64,000 nucleotides of DNA from Dermacentor variabilis (taxonomy: Eukaryota; Arthropoda; Arachnida; Ixodida; Ixodidae): assembly GCF_050947875.1 (NCBI RefSeq), contig NW_027460291.1, forward strand, positions 26,495,868 through 26,559,867, read 5' to 3'. A program made the position numbers and the translations under genes. Below, piece by piece: positions 51,901 to 63,870 of the stretch. The notes beneath the pieces are model-generated. The model made no database searches, had not been told where the DNA came from, and was given only the letters and a program-made list of their open reading frames with translations. The first letter of the stretch is position 1; each line of letters begins with the position of its first letter.

Positions 51901-52454
51901 CTTTATCTCTGTGTACTCGATTTAAATCACTTGTATGAAAAACAAACGCAATTGAGTCATGACTAATTAAATAAGCCAATTACGTCAGAACCTTTTCAAT
52001 TGAAAACTTTATTATGTTTATATTAGAAAGCTGCAAGCAGCAGTCATAAAAGTCTAGTTCCGTGCTTTAGCATTTCAGACTGTTCCCCCAGATGGAAATA
52101 CTGCCGTCGAATTGCTTCTTCAATTCAGCTCATTAGGCACGCGAGTTGTTAAGTGAAGCTGCCTCCGCGCTCCCCCTCATTCGATAAGGCGAAGGCGCCT
52201 GCCACATGCGAGTACGCGCAATTCGACGACAGCTTTTTCTATCTACACGCAACTTTGAGCTCGTCTCCACAACAACGGCATCCATTCTACGCCTTATAGC
52301 CCTCCACCAAGGCCGTTTGCAGGTTGTTATAGCCGAAGATTTCTGTGTGAAGATGGCGGGTAGTGTGGTCAGCGTCAATAACAAAATTCTGGGCGATGTT
52401 CCTGCGACACGCTTCTCAAAATCGGAGGTCAGGAAGAACTGCACGCTTCTCTGG
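48936..52454. other. Long intergenic stretch without supported genes
   Basis: Frames are short and domain-free throughout. 50085-50200 contains a plus frame with coding-like words (KGADLSSLSEFITR) that could be a retroelement gag scrap, but the match is too weak to name. Elsewhere the sequence is AT-rich, with no tandem or inverted repeat of note. Confidence 0.4.
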
Positions 52455-55150
52455 CCACATGTAGGTGGTCATCATCGCCAGGGCCGGAAGGCATCACAAA
52501 CGCAGCTTTGTGCCACTTAGGCGAAGATGGTCGAGGTCGACTTCTGGAACGATACTATCAGTCATGTAATGATGGCGTCGTTTCTGAACGGTGGAAGTCC
52601 AGCCGCTTGATACCACTTCTGAAGCCTGGAAAGCCGACACTTGACCTAGCATCCTATCGACCCATTGCGCTGTCCAACTGCGTTGGGAAGGTCATGGAAA
52701 GTGTATGGTTCTCACAAGCCTCGAGTGGTACATTGAGCGCCACAACATACACCTCGAGGCCGTGGCCGCATTTACAAGAGGCCGCTCCTCTGACGACAAC
52801 GTCACATACCTTGTGACGTCCGTGCAACACTAAAAACACCTCAAACGTACATCGGTTGCGCTTTTTCTCGTTGTAAAAGGCGCCTATGATAATACAATAT
52901 ATATTTTATTAACTCTCTCAAGGTTACATCAGGTTACAAACGTACATTCAAGTAATGCATGAATGTATTCTTGAAGACCTAGAGCATAATGGAATTGGTG
53001 GAGGAATGTCTCGGTGGATTCTGAGCTATCTATTCAAAAGATCCTTCTTCGTGCAAAGTGCGGATGGCCGAACTGCTGACCATTACACTTGCCGTGGCGT
53101 CCAGCCGGGCGGGATTCTCAGTCCCACTTTGTTCAACTTTGCTATCATTGACTTGCCGAGGTTCTAGCACATGCGATCAACCTTTCCATTTATGCTCACG
53201 ACATATGCATCTGGGCCTTGGCAGTTACACGTCCCCAGCTGCACGTACGGCTCCAAAAAGTAGGGACCCTCACATCGTCGTACCTGCGTGCTCAATGCAA
53301 TCAGCATTTCGACTGAGAAGTGCACTCTAGTCACTTGTACTCACAGGCGCCCATGACAAGCTACCTTGTTTCTATTGACCACAAAACAATTTCATACGCA
53401 CCCACCGTGGTTGCCTAGTGGCTATGGTTCTGGCCTGCTAAGCACAACGTCGCGGGATCGAATACCGGCCACGGCGGCCGTATTTCGATGGGGGCGAAAT
53501 TCGAAAACACCCGTGTACTTAGATTTAGGTGCACGTTAAAGAACCCCAAGTGGTCGTGATTTCCGGAGTCCCACACTACGGCGTGCCTCATAATCAGAAA
53601 GTGATTTTGGCGCGTGAAACCCCATAATTTAATTTCTAATTGTATACGCAAGATCTCGCCGATTCCTAGGTGTTATTATTAACAGGGACGTTTCATGGAG
53701 CCCCCACATCTCATAAGTGAAGAACGGGCTTACATATATCGCTCATATACTAACGTTTCTTTCCGGTAAAACGTTGGGTGCATCCGTGGCATCTATGCTT
53801 CAACTATACAGGATGCTCTACCTGGGATACTTGCGACATAGCACACAACTGCTGTCCAATGCTAACAAAACTAACATTCGTGTCCTACAGAGCATTCAAG
53901 GCCAAGCCCTTCGAACGTATCTGGGGCTACCGCGATGTGCTTCAGTCGGAGTAACAATTGCCATCGCAAGACACCGCCTAATAACGACTTATACATCTGT
54001 CGACGCACTCCGGGTGCATGTTCGCCATATATCCAGAGTTCTTGGCCACCATCCTACTCACTTGCCTGAGTAAGCACCCAAGGCAGCGCTTTCCAGATCA
54101 GTTGCGGCTAACCAGCACTCTTTGTCATTGAGATACTCGTCCGCAACAAGAACGCCATCCCCTCTGTGGTGCCGGAAAAAGATGCCTGTGTACCTTGCTC
54201 CTCCAAGAATTGCGAAGAACGCTCGCCTGACCTCCGTGGCTCTCAAAGAGATCACATTGGAGCATTTGCATTGTTCGTATGCTACCCTAATCTATGATTA
54301 TAGGGGCAGTTCAGTCTCGGAGAAGGTTCAACGGCCGCCATTGTTAAATCATCTCGATCGGTCGTCTTCAAATTTAAGACTTCACACATCACGACAGCTA
54401 CAGGTTCAGAATCCGCCGCTCTTTGCGCTGCTGCGAGATACATCCAAGAAGAACCACCTAGAAAATGGGCAACATTTTGTGACTGCAAAGCAGCTTTCCA
54501 TATCGTGCAAAGTTTAAGACGTGGAAATTACGAACAACTGGTGTCCCAAATCAAAGAAATTTGTCATTGTGTTTCTGAACTAGGACGTGACATAACCTTT
54601 CAGTGGCTGCCGGGACAATGTGGCATTGTTGATGATCACTTCGCCAATGACACTGCCTGATGCTCCCAGGTTGCAGCCCCGACACTCTTTCTACCTTAAC
54701 CGAGAGTAGACACTACAAGAGAGCTTCACAATCTCGCGCGTACCATCACGTCGGGTTATTGGCATACTCTGCAGAACTCTAACCGTACATTATACAGGCT
54801 CGACCCCTAGCTATCACTCAAACTGCAATTACCAACAAATCTTTCATGACGGGACACAGCACTTGTGTGACGGCAGCAGGTAGGAGCAGTCTTCACTAAC
54901 TCCTACAACTATAGCATTGAAATGGCGGGTACCCCATTGTACGCTAAGTGTAAGTGCGAAGAGACCATCGATCACCTTCTGTGCCACTGTTCTCGCTTCG
55001 ATAAACAACGCCAGACTCTGAAGTGTGCCTTGAATAGACTGGACGATAGGCCATTTACAAAAACAAAGGTCTTGGGAGCCTGGCCTCACAGCTGATCAGC
55101 CCAGAAAGACATTCGAGCTCTTTCATAGTAACTGGAAGCGACAGACTTGA
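52455..55150 (+). pseudogene. I-type LINE, plus strand, split by a SINE: RT, RNase H, zinc motif
   Basis: The plus strand from 52466 has RWSSSPGPEGITNAALCHLG (RT start), LIPLLKPGKPTLDLASYRPIALSNCVGKVME, GGAYDN-like motif A remnants near 52880, and TCRGVQPGGILSPTLFNFAIIDL (motif B with an insertion) at about 53090-53160. After the SINE (53401-53643) the thumb resumes with SRRFLGVIINRDVSWSPH and QGQALRTYLGLPRCASV. RNase H is reduced to traces (54580-54660, LPGQCGIVDDHFANDTA). The C-terminal zinc region at 54950-55090 has CKCEETIDHLLCHCSRFDKQ in a broken frame. It is closely related to the minus-strand copy at 46.7-48.8 kb. Many shifts; inactive. Confidence 0.85.
53401..53643 (+). repeat. Full-length Ruka SINE inside the LINE RT, with target duplication
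   Basis: Starts CCCACCGTGGTTGCCTAGTGGCTATGG, B-box GTCGCGGGATCGAATACCGG, body GGGCGAAATTCGAAAACACC, tail CCCCATAATTTAATTTC. Flanked by ATACGCA at 53394-53400 and 53644-53650. LINE coding sequence reads on in frame across the duplication if the SINE is ignored, so the insertion happened into a still-readable thumb region. Confidence 0.9.
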
Positions 55151-55536
55151 GTTCCCGACTTTAGATATGCTGTACCTGCTTAGTGCTTGTGAAAGTGTGA
55201 TAAAGACTCGTGCCTTTTATCTCTCTTTCTATCACTCCCCCATCGCCCTCCCCACGTGCACGCCAGCAAATTGGATAAAGTCTGGGTAACCTCTTTGCGT
55301 TTTCTTCTTCCCTTCTCTCTCTGAAACACGGAACCAGACTCTTATGACGATTTCCTTCAACTTTCGAATAATAACATGCGCCTTAAAGTTCGTAGTTACA
55401 CGTTTAATGATGTAATTATTTCCTTTTGTATACAGGTCGCTTTCATTTTTTTGCAAGTATGGTGTTCGTTCGGATCATTCTTAAAGATTTCTTAAAAATA
55501 AAAGTGTTTGGTGTAGAAAGAGAGAAAACGCCAGTA

Positions 55537-55595
55537 GTATGTATGTATGTATGTATGTATGTATGTATGTATGTATGTATGTATGTATGTATGTA

Positions 55596-55626
<31 letters not shown>

Positions 55627-55676
55627 ATGTATGTATGTATGTATGTATGTATGTATGTATGTATGTATGTATGTGT
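55537..55676. repeat. (ATGT)n microsatellite with a GT interruption
   Basis: About 140 bases of tandem ATGT, interrupted near 55597-55611 by a GTGTGTGTGTGTGT tract. All frames across it (Met-Tyr-Val-Cys repeats on one strand, Ile-His-Thr-Tyr on the other) are repeat artefacts. Confidence 0.95.
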
Positions 55677-55739
55677 TTTTCTCATTTGCTGAAATATACT
55701 TATATTCAGTCAAGTTTGCTTGGCTAACTTTTCAAGGAA

Positions 55740-56550
55740 AAAGCTACTGGAAAGAACTTTCCTTTTAATAATTAGTGCTAGAGATTTGAAAATACTGCCA
55801 TTCATAGAGCTTTTTGGGTAGGTTGCGAATGTTCCATTAGTTTTTGTGTAACTTTTATATTTCTTTGGTTATGTCCTACAAAACTGCAAAATAAAGTGAT
55901 CTTTGGAGGCACTTCCTCGTGTACAAAATTATCCGAAAAAGCATCGTGCTCTAAGTTATTTCGCTCTTTGTAGACCGCAGAGTGCCGATATCCATCCAAA
56001 CAGGAAGCACATTTACTGGAACTACGCAAAGAAAAAAAATATGGACACTAACTAATTTTTTTTCACAATCCTATGAAATACAACCGCGTGCTTTCAGAAC
56101 TACTGCCGATAGATGTTGAAATTTCATATAGATGTCAGCCTTCTACATATATTGAAGAGTATGTAAGCCGAATTTCCTTACTATAGGACAATTATAAGGG
56201 AACAAGGTTGTTCTCATGGGAGTGTGAAAAAAATTAGTTGGGGCGCTAATGTTTTGTTTTTATTTTTCCATAGTTCCACTAACTATACATGCAGTTTGGA
56301 TAGATAACGGCTCTTCGCACTTACGAAAAGGTAAATAAGTTATTATATGATGCTCTTCATGAACATCTAATACACAAGGAAGTGCCTCCAAAGAAAACTA
56401 ATTTTTCGTTGTATAAGACATAACTAAAAAATATATAGCAGCTAATATAGAAGCTAAAAAAACTAATGACATGAAATCTACATGAAAAACTCTATGAATG
56501 CCAGTATGTCCAAGTCTGTAGTAAAAATAATAATTTTCTTTCGAGTAGCC
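55740..56550. repeat. ~810-bp diverged inverted duplication (foldback)
   Basis: The two halves are diverged reverse complements about an apex near 56145. Matching pairs include 55742-55755 with ~56535-56548 (ctactgGAAAGAA / reverse CTACTCGAAAGAA), tactgccattcatagag (55793) with its complement at ~56483-56500, ggaggcacttcctcgtgta (~55907-55925) with 56371-56390, and acactaactaattttttttcac (56045-56066) with ~56226-56247. The arms are about 390 bases, with many mismatches and indels. No transposase frame is present; the minus frame 56398-56778 is not convincing. Confidence 0.8.

Positions 56551-59599
<3,049 letters not shown>

Positions 59600-59664
<65 letters not shown>
59600..59664. repeat. 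(AT)n microsatellite
   Basis: An AT dinucleotide run of about 65 bases. Confidence 0.95.
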
Positions 59665-59667
<3 letters not shown>

Positions 59668-59846
59668 AGGAATTTATAAGCTTTTCTTTGTCATCTGTAC
59701 ATGATCATCATCATGTGGGGTTCATATGGGGTTCTTCTTCATCATCGCTTGTGGGGCTGGCTCTCAAGTGTGATCCGTGCTGTGGGCGTGGTCGGTTCGC
59801 CCAGTCTTTGACGCGGAATAAACGTCGTGATCACTGCTGCGTCACA

Positions 59847-59848
<2 letters not shown>
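59665..59848 (+). repeat. LTR-like island between two AT microsatellites
   Basis: TGTAGGAATT opens and GCTGCGTCACA nearly closes a 184-bp block containing GTCGGTTCGCCCAGTC and GCGGAATAAACGTC, an R-U5-like end with a polyadenylation signal. Its end resembles the gypsy LTR ends at 6 kb (TTCGCCCAATAAA). AT runs abut both sides, as if a solo LTR had landed in a microsatellite. Confidence 0.4.

Positions 59849-59902
<54 letters not shown>
59849..59902. repeat. (AT)n microsatellite
   Basis: An AT dinucleotide run of about 54 bases on the right of the LTR-like island. Confidence 0.95.
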
Positions 59903-59904
<2 letters not shown>

Positions 59905-60174
59905 CACGCTCAATACGACGCAAAAAATATTTTGAGGGGATATAGACGTCCCTTAAACTATTTATTAGTCTTTATACAGTCACAGTTTTAGCCTTATCCT
60001 GCAAGGTAAATAATTAAACAGGCATTTTTCCCAATTCGGATGTGCGCTTTCCCGCGTTATACACTCGGACGTCATGTTTTGCTAGAAATTGTTTAAATGA
60101 AGACGAAGCACGAGCTGCGCATACTGGTTTTACTCGTTTGTTAGGCATGATATTATCATGAGAGCCACGTCTAT

Positions 60175-60550
60175 AAAGTGAAGGAGAAGGGAACTGAGGG
60201 GCTCAGTTTTGTTAATCATGACCACGTAAAGCCACAATGAAGCACGTTCGTTGGCAACAATGAAGCCAACGATAGCATCGGGGAAATTAACTGCCGTTTC
60301 AATTGGAATGTAGGAAATAATGAAGAAACGGAAAATGAAAGTGGACGAAACGATCAATTTTCACCGGTGGGAGCCGAACCCACAAACTCCGCATTGAGGT
60401 GGTAGGTTCAACTCCCACCGGCGACACGTTTTCTTTTCGTCCGTTACATTTCCCTTTCCTTCATTATTTTCTACATTCTAATTTAAACCACTGTTAATTT
60501 CCCCGATGCTTTCCTTGGCTTCATTGTCTGTTGGCTTTAGGTGATCACGT
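60175..60550. repeat. Inverted pair of SINE family 2 tails (foldback)
   Basis: The left arm (60185-60385) ends in TTTTCACCGGTGGGAGCCGAACCCAC. The right arm begins GGTAGGTTCAACTCCCACCGGCGAC and continues through CGTTTTCTTTTCGTCC, TTCATTATTTTCTACATTCTAATT and TTAATTTCCCCGATGCT to TTGTCTGTTGGCTTTAGGTGATCACGT. These are reverse complements of GTGGACGAAACG, AATTGGAATGTAGGAAATAATGAAG, AGCATCGGGGAAATTAA and so on in the left arm. B-box-like GGTTCAACTCC occurs near the apex on one side. Arms are about 170-190 bp. Confidence 0.8.
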
Positions 60551-60894
60551 CTATAGACCACATCTCAATAAAACCCAAATCTCACGCACACGTGCTTAAA
60601 GTAGTGATTGTGCAGTAGTTAGCATGGCGCATTCTCTTGCTGACGAGGCAGCAATGCAATTCTGAAAAAAAAAACGTGTCGTAATATTAGTCAAATGCAA
60701 GACGGACCTCAAATCGAAATAAACTTAGGAATTTTAAGTACTGACGGTTCTGGTATGTTGGTATGTGGCGGTCCAAATGTCGTGTATTTATGCAAACAAT
60801 GCGATTAAGCGAATAAAGCATAAAATGCCCTAAAACTTCATCATGCCTTAGGTTTTGCCACTCGTATCAAATGTTGAGAATGAAAAAATTTATT

Positions 60895-61118
60895 GCCAAA
60901 TTTACGTGCCAAAACTACAATCCGATTAGGAAGCACCCCGTAGTGGCGGACTCCGGAATAAATTTGACCACTTGGGGATTTTAACGTGCAGCCAATGCAC
61001 GGTACACTTGCCTTTTTGCATATCGCTCCTACCAGCATTTGGCCACCACGTCTGGGAGTGTATCCTGCGACCTCTTACTTAGCAGTGCCAGGGCATAGCC
61101 TCTTAGCCACCACGGCAG
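60895..61118 (-). repeat. Full-length diverged Ruka SINE
   Basis: Minus orientation: tail AATTTACGTGCCAAAACTACAATCC, body GAAGCACCCCGTAGTGGCGGACTCCGG and GATTTTAACGTGCAGCC, and promoter half ending GCATAGCCTCTTAGCCACCACGGCAGG. The B-box region is degraded. Confidence 0.85.
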
Positions 61119-61460
61119 GTCATCAGCTGGGAATCCTGATGCGCACTTGGGCTCGGTTCGTGAATCAAAAGTGCTTAGAACAGTCGGCGCGTAATCACTG
61201 CACTCTAAAGCCCGTAAAAGTTACTAGAATGATACTCATATGCCTGCGCAGGTGGTACAGAGCGTTCTCACGTGCACGTGGATGCGACTCCAATATCATT
61301 GCTTAGCGGTTGCTCTGCGTATGCATTCATAACTGGAACACGCTCAGTAAAGGACACCGGCCATAACGGTTAAACATTTAATGCGAGAGCGGAGCTCGTG
61401 CTGCCTGAACCTCTATTACATTGATTAGAAGATGTTTTATCTCGAAGAAACGATCATAAC
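61119..61460. other. Short intergenic stretch
   Basis: Nothing recognised; it forms the 3' flank of the minus-strand gene to its right. Confidence 0.3.
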
Positions 61461-61466
61461 TTTATT
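61461..61466 (-). terminator. Polyadenylation signal AATAAA for the 313-codon frame
   Basis: Reading the minus strand, GAATAAAG lies about 70 bases past the TGA of the reading frame that starts at 62477, a normal distance for a eukaryotic 3' end. Confidence 0.5.
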
Positions 61467-61535
61467 CGTACAGTGCGATCACGTTAGCGGGGCACAACTT
61501 GACAAGACAACTTGCTCTGCTGTTCGGGAACGGTA

Positions 61536-62477
61536 CTACATCAGCGCACAGCGCAAGCCGGACTCCTGCGATGAGCCAATCGAAGGAGAACATGGCTCGG
61601 CATCAGAAGCTGGGGAAGGGCTTGATGCACTAATCTCAGTGTCTGAGTTAGGTTCCGTGAAGAATCTGCTCCTGCATCTTTGGTACTTTCTTCCTGTACC
61701 CTTCGGGTTTCTCGGCGTTCTAGCAGATCCAGATGGAGTACCTTGGCACTTTTCTTCTATATCTGGGTTGTTTTCTGTGGTCTTCCTGTTTGTCCAAGCC
61801 TGTGGAGTTTTCTTTCCCTGACTGTCGGTTGTGCTTGTGGGCAAGCAACATCGAACGTTTGACTTTCTCATGCCAAACATCGAGCTTCCACGAGACTCAG
61901 TCCCAACCAAGCCGAAGTGTAGGGAAAGCCACTTGCTTTTGGGTGTTCCATAGCCTTCCACCCTTTTCTCTTCGGTTTGAGTGGCACGTGATGTTGACGG
62001 TCGAAGGCTGTCTCTCTTGGTCCAGAATATCTCACTGTCGCGGCGAGACGACGTGATGGTCGGCGATTGGAGCGTCGTGGACCTAGTTTTGCTCCCGCCG
62101 TTGTCGCAGGGACGCCTTGCCTTTACACCCGTAGCGTTCTTCATTTCGCCGTCGCTGTTGACCGAGGACTCGTTAATCGGTCGAAGTCGCTTTCTGGCAC
62201 TTTGCTCTCTCCCTTTACTTGACGAAGAGGGACCAGGTGCCCTTGCGTTGGCCTCACTTTTGGACGGGGTAAATGCGTCCTGAACAGGTCGCCTCTCAGT
62301 CCTCCTGGCTTGGGGCATGCGAGCGGTAGACTCACTCGGTGGCGCCAGCCCGGTAGATGACGTCGCCTTTATGCTGGGCTCCATCAACGCGAGTTTTTTT
62401 GCCTGACTCCGCGTGAGCATACGCGAGGTTGATGGAACGCTCACCTGCGTCTGCGTCTTGAGTCGTCCCGACGGCAT
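61536..62477 (-). CDS. Hypothetical Ser/Arg/Lys-rich disordered protein, 313 residues
   Basis: This is the longest intact reading frame in the window not assignable to a transposon. It starts MPSGRLKTQTQVSVPSTSRM, and then LTRSQAKKLALMEPS. The product is low in hydrophobic residues and rich in Ser, Thr, Pro, Arg and Lys, with basic clusters (RKRLRP, KARRP, NRKTTE) that could act as nuclear localisation signals. One more ordered patch lies at about residues 175-210 (KSKWLSLHFGLVGTESRGSSMFGMRKSNVRCCLP). The end is Ser/Asp/Glu-rich. No signal peptide or membrane helix is seen. I do not recognise the family; the LTRSQAKK motif is common in disordered chromatin-associated proteins and proves nothing. 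An AATAAA signal follows the stop, supporting a transcribed intronless gene or retrocopy. It lies 350 bases from a mobile element end, so capture by that element is possible. Confidence 0.5.
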   Translation of the reverse strand: MPSGRLKTQTQVSVPSTSRMLTRSQAKKLALMEPSIKATSSTGLAPPSESTARMPQARRTERRPVQDAFTPSKSEANARAPGPSSSSKGREQSARKRLRPINESSVNSDGEMKNATGVKARRPCDNGGSKTRSTTLQSPTITSSRRDSEIFWTKRDSLRPSTSRATQTEEKRVEGYGTPKSKWLSLHFGLVGTESRGSSMFGMRKSNVRCCLPTSTTDSQGKKTPQAWTNRKTTENNPDIEEKCQGTPSGSARTPRNPKGTGRKYQRCRSRFFTEPNSDTEISASSPSPASDAEPCSPSIGSSQESGLRCALM

Positions 62478-62822
62478 CTTGGTTCGCTTTGTGGGTAGCG
62501 CCTTGTATCGACCTTCTTCACTACTCGGTGTGCCGACGGACGACCTTCACAACTGTTCAACCCAGGCTAGGCGACAGTGTCCACGCTGTGCTGTCGTCAA
62601 CCAAGGGGACGTCGTGCTGGTCTCCGAAGAACACTGGGCAGCCGCTCGTCCGTGGAAGTCCGACCGTTCGAGCAGCGTCCGCGAGCGCCTCTGGGCATGC
62701 AGCTCGCGCACTCGCGCACTTCTTTCTCGACACGTGGCGTTCTCTTGCAGGTATGATGGTGATAGCAGTCGTTCTTGCTTGTTTTCTCCCGAAAACATGT
62801 CGCTTTCCCCAATACGAGGAAT
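62478..62822. other. 5' flank of the 313-codon frame
   Basis: Frames are open on both strands (for example 62413-62865 on the plus strand) without known domains. On the plus strand GTTCTCTTGCAG/GTATGATGG near 62750 looks like a splice acceptor. The composition is similar to the coding frame, so this may be 5' UTR or an upstream exon of the same gene. Confidence 0.3.
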
Positions 62823-62837
62823 AGCAAAAAAAATGGC

Positions 62838-62945
62838 ACCATTCCACTCTGTGAAGATGGAATGACAGCGAAAGCACTTTGCTTTGTGTTTGAGAGCTTC
62901 GACTGTCGTCAGCTTTCGCTGCCATTCTATCTTCACAGAGTGGAA
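62838..62945. repeat. Terminal stem-loop of copy 2, ~36-bp stem
   Basis: CATTCCACTCTGTGAAGATG, then GAATGACAGCGAAAGC (62838-62873) pairs with GCTTTCGCTGCCATTC and TATCTTCACAGAGTGGAATG (62910-62945) with only about two mismatches. The loop is ~36 bases. Confidence 0.9.
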
Positions 62946-63057
62946 TGGTTCTCATTTGTTTGAAGTGTCTGATGATGGGAGTTTATGTGTTTGAATGGAT
63001 TGTTTAGTAAAGACAGTGGTTGATGTTCGATTGAGACTTTTTATTTTGTCAGGGTAG

Positions 63058-63276
63058 TCATGATTGCTTTTGATCATTATGATATACACTCAGTGGTTCG
63101 ACTGCCACCCTAGAGATGTTCTTGGCTAGAATCAAATCAATGCACGTCCGGTGATCCGTGGTAGGTATCATGGGGTTCGAGTAACTTTGCAGGCCACAGT
63201 TATCCAACATGTACAGCACGAACCATTCCTTCTCTGGCTTAGAAATGTCCACGTTGAAGTCTCCGTTGCTGATCAC
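63058..63276 (-). pseudogene. EEP endonuclease C-terminal part, copy 2
   Basis: NGDFNVDISKPEKEWFVLYML (GDFN motif), then TTDHRTCIDLILAKNISRVAVEP and SVYHNDQK, where the expected SDH(K) has become NDQK. The His of the catalytic SDH motif is therefore lost, unlike in copy 1. The frame shifts after this point. The N-terminal half of the domain is absent. Confidence 0.75.
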
Positions 63277-63338
63277 AGGTGTGGTATCATCCTTTCAAAC
63301 GCATGCACTGGATATACTTGGTCGTAAACTCTTTGATT

Positions 63339-63698
63339 TCAGACTTGGAAGTAGCGGACTAAATGTACACCGTCAAGATCACGATTCCTTCTTCCGTTTG
63401 TATAGCACAAAATGTTTATCCAGGAAGTCTCGTCGCAACTGGCATCCACACCTTTGAAGTCGTTCGCTCGGTCCATCCGGTACCGCTGCCGCCGTACTGC
63501 GTTGCGAATCTGACGTCGTTGCTCATTCCGAGGTGCCCGGGCTCCCGATTGTCGTTTTCGTTCAGCATCACGGGAACGTTCTTCGTTGGTGGTCGTTTCG
63601 CACCGGTGCCGTTTACATTCTCGCTGCTGTTCCCTCCGGCGCTCCTTGTACGCATGTTTTTCTTCAGGTGTACGAACTATACGTGCCCGTCCCATCAA
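63339..63698 (-). CDS. Basic N-terminal reading frame of the element, copy 2 (119 codons, open)
   Basis: MMGRARIVRTPEEKHAYKER opens a strongly basic, Arg/Glu/Gln-rich product (RREQQRECKRHRCETT, RDAERKRQSGARAPRNEQRR, RRQRYRMDRANDFKG) likely to be helical. It then switches to a neutral end (ETSWINILCYTNGRRNRDLDGVHLVRYFQV). Similar sequence with a stop lies at 43370-43725. I have a vague memory of such frames being common in tick genomes, as the start of a larger mobile-element protein, but I cannot name its function. The C-terminal part may be read-through beyond a splice site or deletion junction. Confidence 0.45.
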   Translation of the reverse strand: MMGRARIVRTPEEKHAYKERRREQQRECKRHRCETTTNEERSRDAERKRQSGARAPRNEQRRQIRNAVRRQRYRMDRANDFKGVDASCDETSWINILCYTNGRRNRDLDGVHLVRYFQV

Positions 63699-63870
63699 TA
63701 ACGCAGCTGCTCAACGGCTCACACCCGCTTAATCAATGGCTCAGACACCGACCGTAGTGGCACATACCCACAGGGGTATTTGCCATTGAGCTTGGACCCT
63801 TTCTTAACTATCACCAGGATCGGCTGACATGATGATTTTTTTCTATTGCCAGATGCCAGAAAAACTACGG

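Larger units (their letters stand above)
62823..63870 (-). mobile_element. Copy 2 of the endonuclease-bearing element, internally deleted
   Basis: The order on the minus strand is a 5' part with a TGGCACATACCC...GGGTATTTGCCA hairpin (~63759-63786), a basic reading frame (63698-63339), an endonuclease end (63276-63058), a tail with AATAAAAAGTC, and a terminal stem-loop (62838-62945). It is collinear with 42510-43880 except that it lacks the Penelope block. The junction between the basic frame and the endonuclease at about 63290-63310 must hide a large internal deletion, since no N-terminal endonuclease half or other domain is present. Assignment to Helitrons (Helentron type) is only a hypothesis. 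Confidence 0.55.

Noticed and set aside
55426..55768. Open frames of Met-Tyr-Val-Cys and Ile-His-Thr-Tyr repeats on both strands
   Set aside because: They are translations of the ATGT microsatellite, not proteins.
61432..61821. Plus-strand frame with hydrophobic stretches (129 codons)
   Set aside because: It is antisense to the intact 313-codon frame and has no independent support.
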